From assembly GCF_902705885.1 (NCBI RefSeq), contig NZ_CACSIP010000051.1, forward strand, positions 1-39,166: DNA of 39,166 nt, in the 5' to 3' direction. This document shows, in pieces, positions 1 to 10,000 of this stretch. The stretch's first letter is position 1; every line of letters begins with the position of its first letter. The stretch comes from Mycolicibacterium austroafricanum. Lineage in GTDB: Bacteria; Actinomycetota; Actinomycetes; Mycobacteriales; Mycobacteriaceae. The translations under genes were made by a program, and so were the position numbers. The notes below the pieces were generated by a model. It saw only the letters and a program-made list of their open reading frames with translations. It was not told where the DNA came from and did no database searches.

Positions 1-353
1 CGCTCGGCCCGCTCGCCGAGCACAACATCCGCACCACGTTCATCTCGAACCTGCTGGCCTCCGGGGGAATCGAGGCGGTCAACCCCGGACCGTTGGAGGC
101 CGCCGGTGTCGGCGAGGCCGTCGCCGAACTCGACGGCGCCGAGATCGCTGTCGTCTGCGGCACCGATTCCCGTTACGCGAACGAGGCTTCGGCCGTGGTC
201 GACGCCGCGCGGCAGGCCGGTGTGCGCCACATCCTGCTGGCTGGGCCGGAGAAGGCGGTCGCGGAAGCCGACTCGAAACCCGACGGTTACCTGACCGCGA
301 AGATCGATGCGGTCGAGGTGTTGTCGGACCTGCTGACCCGATTGGGGGCGTGA
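1..353 (+). CDS. mutA: Methylmalonyl-CoA mutase small (beta) subunit, C-terminal end (partial)
   Basis: Only the last 116 residues are in the window; the reading frame enters at base 3 and ends with TGA at 351-353. The visible part is the cobalamin-binding-like domain of the small subunit, recognisable from the segments TTFISNLLASGGIEAV and VCGTDSRYANEA. In the family this domain is degenerate and does not bind B12; the small subunit supports the catalytic large subunit in converting methylmalonyl-CoA to succinyl-CoA (propionate, odd-chain fatty acid and cholesterol catabolism). One base separates its stop from the mutB start, so the two are surely cotranscribed and probably translationally coupled. 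The family call rests on the fragment plus the mutB neighbour. Confidence 0.93.
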   Translation, partial: LGPLAEHNIRTTFISNLLASGGIEAVNPGPLEAAGVGEAVAELDGAEIAVVCGTDSRYANEASAVVDAARQAGVRHILLAGPEKAVAEADSKPDGYLTAKIDAVEVLSDLLTRLGA

Positions 354-354
354 C

Positions 355-2607
<2,253 letters not shown>

Positions 2608-3603
2608 ATGAGCCCATCTGCCGGTGAGCTGGCCGCGGCGGTCCGCGACGGTGACCGCTCGGCGTTGGCCCGGGCGATCACCCTGGTCGAGTCCACCCGC
2701 GCCGATCACCGCCAGCAGGCTCAGGAGCTGCTGCTGGAGCTGATGCCGCAAGCGGGCAGCGCCGTGCATGTCGGCATCACCGGGGTCCCCGGGGTCGGCA
2801 AGTCGACCTGTATCGAGGCGCTCGGGATGTACCTGATCGAGCAGGGGCACCGGGTCGCGGTCCTGGCCGTGGACCCGTCGTCCACCCGCACCGGCGGCTC
2901 GATCCTGGGGGACAAGACCCGGATGGCGCGCCTGGCGGTACACGACGACGCCTACATCCGGCCTTCGCCGACATCGGGGACACTCGGTGGTGTCGCCAAG
3001 GCGACCCGCGAGACGATCGTGTTGCTGGAGGCTGCGGGCTACGACGTCATCCTGGTCGAGACGGTCGGCGTGGGCCAGTCCGAGGTGACGGTTGCCAACA
3101 TGGTGGACACTTTCGTGTTCCTCACGCTGGCCCGCACGGGCGACCAACTGCAGGGGATCAAGAAAGGCGTGCTCGAACTCGCCGACATCGTGGTGGTCAA
3201 CAAGGCCGATGGTGAACACGCGGTGGAGGCCAAGGCCGCCGCCCGGGAACTGGCCGGCGCCATTCGCCTGATCTATCCCCGGGAAACCCTATGGCGCCCA
3301 CCGGTTCTGACACTGAGCGCGTTGCACGGCACCGGCCTGACCGAGCTCTGGGACACCGTGCTCAAGCACCGCGAGGTGCTCACCGAGGCAGGGGAATTCG
3401 ACGCCCGGCGGCGTCAACAGCAGGTGGATTGGACCTGGTCGATGGTGCGCGACTCGGTGCTGGACCGGGTGCTCTCGAGCCCCGGGGTGCGGCGGATCCG
3501 CGCCGATGTGGAGCGCCAGGTCCGCGACGGCGAGCTGACTCCAGCGCTTGCTGCGCAGCAGATCATCGACGCTGCCGAGCAGCCACCGGCCCCCCGGATT
3601 TAA
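2608..3603 (+). CDS. meaB: MeaB/ArgK-family GTPase, methylmalonyl-CoA mutase chaperone
   Basis: 331 residues of the G3E P-loop GTPase family. MeaB-type proteins gate cofactor loading and protect or reactivate methylmalonyl-CoA mutase using GTP. Visible motifs are the Walker A loop GVPGVGKS (59-66), the DPSSTRTGGSILGDKTRM region (about 89-106), the ETVGVGQSE switch (151-159) and the base-recognition motif NKAD (198-201). The C-terminus carries the helical arm with which this family dimerises. The ATG abuts the mutB stop with no spacer, so translation by termination-reinitiation is likely. Older annotations call this family lysine/arginine/ornithine transport ATPase (ArgK); the mutAB context makes the mutase-chaperone role far more likely. 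Confidence 0.95.
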   Translation: MSPSAGELAAAVRDGDRSALARAITLVESTRADHRQQAQELLLELMPQAGSAVHVGITGVPGVGKSTCIEALGMYLIEQGHRVAVLAVDPSSTRTGGSILGDKTRMARLAVHDDAYIRPSPTSGTLGGVAKATRETIVLLEAAGYDVILVETVGVGQSEVTVANMVDTFVFLTLARTGDQLQGIKKGVLELADIVVVNKADGEHAVEAKAAARELAGAIRLIYPRETLWRPPVLTLSALHGTGLTELWDTVLKHREVLTEAGEFDARRRQQQVDWTWSMVRDSVLDRVLSSPGVRRIRADVERQVRDGELTPALAAQQIIDAAEQPPAPRI

Positions 3604-3642
3604 CGAATCGATAACTCCTGGGTTCTTTGCCGCGCAGCGGAG

Positions 3643-3648
3643 TAAATT
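3643..3648 (+). promoter_or_regulatory. Candidate -10 box for lipL (leaderless)
   Basis: TAAATT fits TANNNT and sits so that transcription would start at about 3655, next to the GTG at 3656. The surrounding stretch is AT-rich in a GC-rich genome. No convincing -35 was found. Pattern only. Confidence 0.4.
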
Positions 3649-3655
3649 CAATATT

Positions 3656-4951
3656 GTGACGGGCGTCAACAGCCGGGAGCGCAGCGCGGCGTTCCCCGAA
3701 GGGTCCGACGGCGCTGCCCTGCCGCATGGTGTCCAGGGCGCGGCGGACCCGAATTTCGGCTGTGCGGTGCGCGCGTTCTCACAGTTGTTCCCGTGGCGGC
3801 GCTTCGGCGGCGGAGCGTTGGCCGTCTACCTCGACGGGGAGCCGGTCGTCGACGTGTGGACCGGCTGGTCCGACCGCCGGGGTGCCCGGCACTGGAATGC
3901 CGACACCGGGACCATGGTGTTCTCGGCGACCAAAGGGGTGGCCGCCACGGTCATCCACCGACTGGCCGACCGCGGCCTCATCGACTACGACGCGCCCGTC
4001 GCCGAATACTGGCCCGAGTTCGGCGCGAACGGCAAATCGACGATCACGGTCCGCGACGCGTTGCGGCACCGGGCAGGTCTGTCGCAGCTCAACGGAGCGG
4101 TCAAGGGTGATCTCGTCGATCATCTGCGAATGGAGGAGCGGCTGGCCGCGGCTCCGGTCAGTTGGCTGCACGGCAGGCCCGCCTACCACGCGCTGACGTT
4201 CGGCTGGTTGTTATCCGGGCTGGCGCGTGCGATCACCGGCAAGGGGATGCGCGAGCTGATGCGCACCGAGGTCGCCGCCCCTCTGAACACCGACGGGCTG
4301 CACCTCGGTCGGCCACCGGCGCACGCGCCGACGCACGCCGCGCAGATCATCGGTCCGCAGAGCGCGCTGCAGAACCCGATCTTCAACCTGGTCGCCCCCC
4401 GGTTGGCTGCGCTGCCCTTCTCCGGTGGATTCGGTGCGATGTACTTTCCGGGAGTCAAGGCGTTCGTGCAGGGCGACATCCCGATGCTCGACAGCGAGAT
4501 CCCCGCGGCGAACGGGGTGGCCACCGCCCGTGCGCTGGCCCGCATGTACGGGGCCATCGCCAACGGCGGACGCATCGACGGAGTGCAGTTCCTGTCCAGT
4601 CAGACCGCCGCCGCACTCGTCGGCCGGCCGAGCCTGCGGCCCGACCACACCATGGTGCTGCCGTTGGCGTTCCACCTCGGCTACCACAGCCTGCCGTTCC
4701 CGGGTGTGCTTCCCGGCTTCGGCCATGTCGGCCTCGGTGGCTCGCTGGGATGGGCCGACCCGCAGTCCGGACTGGCGTTCGGTTTTGTGCACAACCGACT
4801 GCTCACCCCTTTGGTCGTCGCGGATCAGGCCGGTTTCGTGGCGACAGCGGCACTGCTGCGCCGGGGCGCGGCGCAGGCCCGCAAGAACGGCTACCGGCCG
4901 GTGCACGAGTTCGGGGCGCCGTTCGCCGACCTGACCCGGACCGCGGTCTGA
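3656..4951 (+). CDS. lipL: LipL-type serine beta-lactamase-fold esterase
   Basis: 431 residues from the GTG at 3656; the same frame is open further upstream but that would overlap meaB, and the GTG has a well-placed -10 box. It belongs to the class C beta-lactamase/esterase group (family VIII esterases). The nucleophile motif SxxK is S90-A-T-K93, the tyrosine motif is Y177-H-A-L, and the C-terminal motif region is GHVGLGGSLGWADP. Length and position after meaB match M. tuberculosis LipL (Rv1497), reported as a cell-wall-associated esterase. No signal peptide is obvious. The natural substrate is unknown; short-chain ester hydrolysis is the family expectation. It is convergent with the next gene, with a single base between the two stop codons. 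Confidence 0.88.
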   Translation: MTGVNSRERSAAFPEGSDGAALPHGVQGAADPNFGCAVRAFSQLFPWRRFGGGALAVYLDGEPVVDVWTGWSDRRGARHWNADTGTMVFSATKGVAATVIHRLADRGLIDYDAPVAEYWPEFGANGKSTITVRDALRHRAGLSQLNGAVKGDLVDHLRMEERLAAAPVSWLHGRPAYHALTFGWLLSGLARAITGKGMRELMRTEVAAPLNTDGLHLGRPPAHAPTHAAQIIGPQSALQNPIFNLVAPRLAALPFSGGFGAMYFPGVKAFVQGDIPMLDSEIPAANGVATARALARMYGAIANGGRIDGVQFLSSQTAAALVGRPSLRPDHTMVLPLAFHLGYHSLPFPGVLPGFGHVGLGGSLGWADPQSGLAFGFVHNRLLTPLVVADQAGFVATAALLRRGAAQARKNGYRPVHEFGAPFADLTRTAV

Positions 4952-4952
4952 C

Positions 4953-5687
4953 TCAACTGGTGGCGCGGGTGAACCACTTGGTTTTGATCCGCCACGAATA
5001 CGCCGACGTCAGCGCGAAGCCGGCGCCGCACGCGCAGGCGAAAATCCACACCAGGGTGCTGCCCTGGACGGTCTGCAGCGGCGTGACGAATGCGGTGATG
5101 ATGCGCACCACGCAGGCCGCGATGCCCATCCCGCACGCGAAGAGGTAGACGTTGGCGATCGGCCGCGAGCGCGGATCGACACGCAGGATCAACAGCGCGC
5201 GCGAGCCGTAACAGAGCAGGTAGATCAGCATGCCGCAGAGCAGCAGCCAGTAGACGTTCAGCCAGATGTCGGTGGGTACGTCGAAGAAGTCGGGCCGGTA
5301 GATCGCCGCACCGTTGCCCAGCCAGAACGCCGCCAGCAGCAGCGGTATGCACAGCGTCGCCGGCCGTTCGACGAACTGCTTGAACCGCCGGTTCATGGCA
5401 TGGTCCTGTTCGAGCCTGCCCAACGCGTTGTAGACCACGGCCGACGCCGCGACGATGTAGGCGTCGTGGCCGAGGTAATCCTCGAGGTTCCATTTCCCGG
5501 TCAACGAGTGGAGCCAGACCCCGAGGGTTTCGGAGGCCAGCGGTGTCATCAGCAGCACCGCGATACCCTGCAGCGCGATGTTGAGGGTGGCGGCCACCTC
5601 CCAGCGGCAGGACCAGGTGACACGACGGATCCACAGGCTCCACAGAATGCACAGGAGCGTGATCGCGATGAGTGTCGCCAAACCCAT
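4953..5687 (-). CDS. Seven-helix integral membrane protein, unknown function
   Basis: 244 residues from the ATG at 5687. About seven hydrophobic segments can be read: residues 1-20, 33-52, about 80-95, 118-135, 148-172, 186-208 and 214-236. There is no catalytic motif I recognise. The architecture (seven helices, HTH gene directly upstream) recalls the N-terminal part of the actinobacterial MAB_1171c-like putative transporter family, but the soluble C-terminal domain of that family is missing; this resemblance is from memory and weak. The gene lies 11 bp after the HTH regulator on the same strand, so it is probably its operon partner. The frame stays open upstream through the regulator, but that extension is arginine/proline-rich shadow. 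Its role may be sensing or anchoring for the regulator. Confidence 0.7.
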   Translation of the reverse strand: MGLATLIAITLLCILWSLWIRRVTWSCRWEVAATLNIALQGIAVLLMTPLASETLGVWLHSLTGKWNLEDYLGHDAYIVAASAVVYNALGRLEQDHAMNRRFKQFVERPATLCIPLLLAAFWLGNGAAIYRPDFFDVPTDIWLNVYWLLLCGMLIYLLCYGSRALLILRVDPRSRPIANVYLFACGMGIAACVVRIITAFVTPLQTVQGSTLVWIFACACGAGFALTSAYSWRIKTKWFTRATS

Positions 5688-5698
5688 TTCGGACCTGC

Positions 5699-6073
5699 TT
5701 ACAGGGGAGGCGCGTCGAGGCGGGGCGTCAGCTCGGAGAGCTTCGACCGCTGCCTGACGGCTGATTTTGTCGTGGTGTCCTGCAGGGTCGCGGCCGCCGA
5801 GTGGGCGGACTCGGCGGCTCTGACGTAATTCCAGACTTCCTGGCGACTCATCAAGCCGAACTGGATCTGCAGGTCGGGATAGCTGAGGGCGAACCGGTCG
5901 GCCACTCGCCGGAGCTCCTCCGCGTTCGGGTAGTCGCTCTCCTTGATTCGCCGGTAATAGGTGCTGCTGGAGACACCGAGCGCGTCGAAGAGGTCCTTGG
6001 CGTCGATCTCTCCGTCGAGGAGGTAATCGAGCAGGGCCTTGAGCTGTCTGCCGTTCTCGTCGGTGCGTGGCAC
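5699..6073 (-). CDS. Small HTH (XRE-like) transcriptional regulator
   Basis: 124 residues from the GTG at 6073. The frame is open further upstream, but that part is unlike coding sequence and the GTG lies exactly seven bases after a TATTGT -10 box, favouring a leaderless start. The N-terminal half holds a helix-turn-helix: LLDGEIDAKDLFDALGVSSS followed by TYYRRIKESDYPNAEELRRV, then a helical extension (LQIQFGLMSRQEVWNYVRAA) and a Ser/Thr/Arg-rich tail. I know no named orthologue; similar small HTH proteins occur in mycobacteria and some phages. It precedes the seven-helix membrane gene and faces the condensation-like gene across an intergenic region with strong inverted repeats, so it probably controls this island, including itself. 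Confidence 0.75.
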   Translation of the reverse strand: MPRTDENGRQLKALLDYLLDGEIDAKDLFDALGVSSSTYYRRIKESDYPNAEELRRVADRFALSYPDLQIQFGLMSRQEVWNYVRAAESAHSAAATLQDTTTKSAVRQRSKLSELTPRLDAPPL

Positions 6074-6079
6074 CTGAAC

Positions 6080-6085
6080 ACAATA
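6080..6085 (-). promoter_or_regulatory. Candidate -10 box for the HTH regulator (leaderless)
   Basis: On the minus strand this reads TATTGT (TANNNT). Counting seven bases onward puts the transcription start on the G of the GTG start codon at 6073. It supports that start over longer alternatives. Confidence 0.45.
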
Positions 6086-6161
6086 AACCGAATTCCCGGG
6101 CAGGGGCAGCCCCTCCCGGCAAACAGATGGCAGGGCCTTAATTGACACAGCCGTCACGATT

Positions 6162-6187
6162 TTGGGAGTGGTCTCCCAATTCTGGGA
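6162..6187. promoter_or_regulatory. Triple half-site operator (TGGGA / TCCCA)
   Basis: A perfect inverted repeat TTGGGAG-TGGT-CTCCCAA spans 6162-6179. Its right arm also forms a second inverted repeat, TCCCA-ATTC-TGGGA (6174-6187). Three half-sites of alternating orientation thus recur with four-base spacers. The element sits in the divergent intergenic region, directly upstream of the condensation-like gene's -10 and about 90 bp from the HTH gene's start. That is the expected position for an operator of the adjacent HTH regulator. The regulator assignment is inference; the symmetry is seen directly. Confidence 0.6.
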
Positions 6188-6196
6188 CATTCGCGC

Positions 6197-6202
6197 TACG
6201 GT
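6197..6202 (+). promoter_or_regulatory. Candidate -10 box for the condensation-like gene
   Basis: TACGGT fits TANNNT and would start transcription at about 6209, one base before the ATG at 6210. The operator just upstream covers where a -35 would lie, so bound regulator would block polymerase. No Shine-Dalgarno is visible, consistent with leaderless initiation. Confidence 0.4.
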
Positions 6203-6209
6203 GAGCCAC

Positions 6210-6812
6210 ATGGTCGCTCCCTACATGGCCGACGAGGTCAGGCCCTTGGTCACCACTGTTGCGGCACCTCTCGAGGTGTTCGATCGCCCAGAAGTCGCGG
6301 GAAATGCCCCGCGATTCGAAATTCTGAAAACCGCACCGACGAGCGAATTCGCCGACGAGGTCGATGGAGCCGCGGAATGGCTCGGCGTACCGGTGGCGGA
6401 GATTCTGCTCGCCGCGCTGGCCCGGGCACTGGGCCGAACCCGCGGCGAAGGTGAAGTAGCCGTCGAGGTCGCCGCTGATTCGCTTCCGGCGCCCCGCGCG
6501 GTATGGCTGATCTGTTCGGACGCCCTGCCGATGGGTCCCACGGAAATGTTGCAGGGTGCCCACACCGCACTGGCTGCGGCAGCGGGTAGGGCGGCCATCC
6601 CGTGCGAGGTCCTGCTCGATGTCGCCTCCGGTAAGCACGGCTCCGGCGGTGACCACGGCCTCGAACTGCACGTATACCGCGCCGCAGGAGCGCTGCACCT
6701 CGACTGGCATTACGACGCCACGAGATTCGACGCCTACAGCGTCGAAGAGATGGCCGAACAGTTCCCGCTCGCGTTGATCGAGATCACCTCGGACGCCGCG
6801 ACGCCCCTGTGA
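6210..6812 (+). CDS. Orphan protein resembling the C-terminal lobe of an NRPS condensation/epimerization domain
   Basis: 200 residues from the ATG at 6210 (an in-frame GTG at 6201 and a TTG at 6162 are alternatives; the TTG lies inside the operator). The middle segment LGVPVAEILLAALARALGRT and the C-terminal segment LHLDWHYDATRFDAYSVEEM look like the second lobe of condensation or epimerization domains, where such a strand-helix pair closes the domain. The first lobe, with the catalytic HHxxxDG motif, is absent, so no condensation chemistry is expected from this protein alone. No adenylation, carrier or thioesterase gene lies in the window. It may be a remnant, a binding or partner protein, or a new small family. 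The fold call is from pattern memory, not a profile search. Confidence 0.55.
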   Translation: MVAPYMADEVRPLVTTVAAPLEVFDRPEVAGNAPRFEILKTAPTSEFADEVDGAAEWLGVPVAEILLAALARALGRTRGEGEVAVEVAADSLPAPRAVWLICSDALPMGPTEMLQGAHTALAAAAGRAAIPCEVLLDVASGKHGSGGDHGLELHVYRAAGALHLDWHYDATRFDAYSVEEMAEQFPLALIEITSDAATPL

Positions 6813-6837
6813 ATCGCGGGTGATTCCGCAGGCCCGC

Positions 6838-6843
6838 TAGACT
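6838..6843 (+). promoter_or_regulatory. Candidate -10 box for the ileS leader
   Basis: TAGACT fits TANNNT and would start transcription near 6850, just before T-box Stem I. The promoter lies 25-30 bp after the stop of the upstream gene. No clear -35 is seen. Confidence 0.45.
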
Positions 6844-6860
6844 GTGGGCCAGCAGCGTCG

Positions 6861-7043
6861 ATCCGGCCATCACCGGGGAGCTTTCGGAAGAACAGCGTGC
6901 CGCGCTCAGTAGAACCGAACGGGTGGGCCCGTCATCGCCTCCATTGAGCGGCGCACCCTGGGTGCGCAAGCGGGGTGGTACCGCGGCGCTCGCGCAACGG
7001 CGCGACGTCGTCCCCGTGCCTGAACGACTTGGCACAGGAGACG
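6861..7043 (+). promoter_or_regulatory. T-box riboswitch of ileS (translational, ultrashort Stem I type)
   Basis: The leader senses uncharged tRNA-Ile. Stem I is a short hairpin, CCGG (6863-6866) with CCGG (6873-6876), whose loop presents the isoleucine codon ATC (6869-6871) as specifier. A Stem II-like region follows, with an AGTAGAACCGAAC stretch and an ACGGG/CCCGT helix (6919-6932). Stem III is GCGCACC/GGTGCGC (6951-6967). The T-box sequence at 6968-6985 (AAGCGGGGTGGTACCGCG) contains TGGT (6976-6979), complementary to the tRNA ACCA end. Downstream, a helix pairs 7009-7020 with 7031-7043 and buries the Shine-Dalgarno AGGAGA (7036-7041). No terminator run of T is present, so control is at translation, as described for actinobacterial ileS leaders. 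Confidence 0.92.
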
Positions 7044-7050
7044 TACGCAC

Positions 7051-10000
7051 GTGACCGCCTACCCGAAGCCGGGCGCCGGAGCGCCCAAATTCCCGGCGCT
7101 GGAAGCCGAGGTGCTCGAGTACTGGGCGAGCGACAACACCTTCCGCGCGAGCATCGACCGCCGCGACGACGCACCGGAGTACGTGTTCTACGACGGGCCG
7201 CCGTTCGCCAACGGACTTCCGCACTACGGGCACCTGCTCACCGGCTACGTCAAGGACATCGTGCCGCGGTACCGCACCATGCGCGGCTACAAGGTCGAAC
7301 GCCGCTTCGGCTGGGACACCCACGGTCTGCCCGCAGAGCTCGAGGTGCAGCGCCAACTCGGCATCACCGACAAGGCCCAGATCGAGCAGATGGGCATCGA
7401 GAAGTTCAACGACGCCTGCCGGGCGTCGGTGCTCAAGTACACCGGTGAGTGGCGGTCCTACGTCACCCGCCAGGCGCGCTGGGTCGACTTCGACAACGAC
7501 TACAAGACACTGGATCTCGGCTTCATGGAGTCGGTGATCTGGGCCTTCAAACAGCTGTGGGACAAGGGCCTTGCCTATCAGGGCAACCGGGTGCTGCCCT
7601 ACTGCTGGAACGACGAGACGCCGCTGTCGAGCCACGAGCTGCGGATGGACGACGACGTCTATCAGAGCCGGCAGGATCCGGCGCTCACGGTGGGTTTCCG
7701 CATCGCAGGGGGCCCGGCCGACTTGATCGGCGCCCACCTGTTGATCTGGACGACGACACCGTGGACGCTGCCGTCCAACCAGGCCGTCGCGGTCAACCCC
7801 GACGTCGACTACGTCGTCGTCGAAGCGCCCGACGGTCGGCGCTACGTGCTGGCCGCCGCCCGCCTGGGAGCGTACGCCCGGGAACTCGGCGAGGAGCCGC
7901 AGATCGTGGCCGGCTACTCGGGACGGGACCTGCTCGGCGTGCGCTACGTCCCGCCGTTTCCGTATTTCATGGACTCGGACAACGCGTTTTGCGTACTGCC
8001 CGCCGACTTCGTCAGCACCGAGGACGGCACCGGGCTGGTCCACATGGCGCCGGCCTACGGCGAGGACGACATGGCCACCGCGCTGACGGCCGACATCGAG
8101 GCGGTCACCCCCGTCGACGCCAAGGGACGTTTCGACAGCACTGTGCCCGACTACGCGGGTCAGCACGTGTTCGACGCGAACCCGCAGATCATCCGGGATC
8201 TGAAGAACGGGTCCGGGGCAGCGGCGCACAACGGCTCCGTGCTGCTGCGCCACGACACCTACGAGCACTCCTACCCACACTGCTGGCGATGCCGGAACCC
8301 GCTGATCTACCGGGCGGTTTCGTCATGGTTCATCAAGGTCTCCCAGATCCGGGACCGGATGGTCGAGCTCAACGCAGAGATCACCTGGTACCCCGAACAC
8401 GTCAAGGAGGGGCAGTTCGGAAAGTGGCTGCAGGGCGCACGCGACTGGTCCATCTCGCGAAACCGCTACTGGGGCACCCCGATCCCGGTGTGGATGTCCG
8501 ACGACCCGGCCTGCCCTAGGGTCGACGTCTACGGCAGCCTCGATGAACTCGAACGTGATTTCGGGGTGCGCCCGACCAATCTGCACCGGCCCTACATCGA
8601 CGAACTGACCCGGCCCAACCCCGACGATCCGACCGGGCGTTCGACGATGCGGCGAATCGAGGACGTCCTCGACGTCTGGTTCGACTCCGGGTCGATGCCG
8701 TACGCCCAGGTGCACTACCCGTTCGAGAACCGGAGCTGGTTCGACGGAATCGATTCCGCCGACCCTGACAAGCAGGTCGTCGGGCACTTCCCCGGCGATT
8801 TCATCGTCGAGTACATCGGCCAGACCCGTGGCTGGTTCTACACGCTGCACGTCCTGGCCACCGCGCTGTTCGACCGCCCGGCGTTCAAGACCTGTGTCTC
8901 GCACGGGATCGTGCTGGGCAATGACGGGCAGAAGATGAGCAAGTCACTGCGCAACTACCCGGACGTGACCGAGGTGTTCGACCGCGACGGCTCGGACGCG
9001 ATGCGCTGGTTCCTGATGGCATCGCCGATCCTGCGGGGCGGCAACCTCATCGTGACCGAGCAGGGCATCCGCGAAGGTGTGCGCCAAGTGCTGCTGCCGC
9101 TGTGGAACGCCTACACCTTCCTGGCGCTCTATGCGCCCGAGAAGGGCACCTGGCGCACCGATTCCACGCATGTGCTGGACCGCTACATCCTGGCCAAGCT
9201 GGCCGCCCTGCGCGACGAACTGACCGCGTCGCTGGACGTCTGCGACATCTCGGTGGCGTGCGACCAGCTCCGGCAGTTCACCGAGGCCCTCACCAACTGG
9301 TACGTCCGGCGTTCGCGTACCCGGTTCTGGGAGGAGGATCGCGACGCGATCGACACGTTGCACACCGTGCTCGAGGTGACCAGCCGGCTGGCCGCTCCGC
9401 TACTGCCGCTGATCTGCGAGGTGATCTGGCGAGGGCTCACCGGTGAGCGTTCGGTGCACCTGACGGACTGGCCCGAGGCCGGCGTGCTGCCCGCCGATCC
9501 GCGACTGGTCGCCGATATGGACCTGGTCCGTGAGGTGGCCTCGACGGGATCTTCGCTGCGCAAGGCCAAGAAGCTCCGGGTCCGGCTGCCGCTGCCGAAA
9601 CTGACTGTGGCACTGGACAAAGCGGTTGACCCGTCCGCGCTTGCCCCCTACCGGGACCTCATCGCCGACGAACTCAACGTCAAAGCCGTCGAGCTCACCG
9701 ACGACATCGCCGCCCACGGCCGGTTCGAGCTCGCGGTGAACGCCCGCGTCGCCGGTCCGCGCATCGGCAAGGACGTGCAGGCGGCGATCAAGGCGGTCAA
9801 GGCGGGGGAGGGTGTGCTCAGAAGCGACGGCACCCTGGAGGCCGGGCCCGCGGTCCTTCTCCCCGAGGAATTCAGCTCCAAGTTGGTGGCCGCCGACCCC
9901 GATTGGACGGCGGCCCTGCCCGACGGAGCCGGTCTGGTGGTGCTGGACGGGACCGTCACCCCGGAGTTGGAGGCCGAGGGCTGGGCCAAGGACCGCATCC

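Noticed and set aside
3548..3655. Upstream extension of the LipL frame into meaB
   Set aside because: It overlaps the meaB 3' end by 56 bp and lacks conservation style; the GTG at 3656 with the TAAATT box is a better start.
6162..6209. TTG/GTG upstream starts for the condensation-like gene
   Set aside because: The TTG at 6162 lies inside the operator and the GTG at 6201 overlaps the -10 box; the ATG at 6210 fits the predicted transcription start better.
6813..7050. Small coding frames in the ileS leader
   Set aside because: The segment is fully explained by T-box structure; the open frames have no initiation signals or conserved features.
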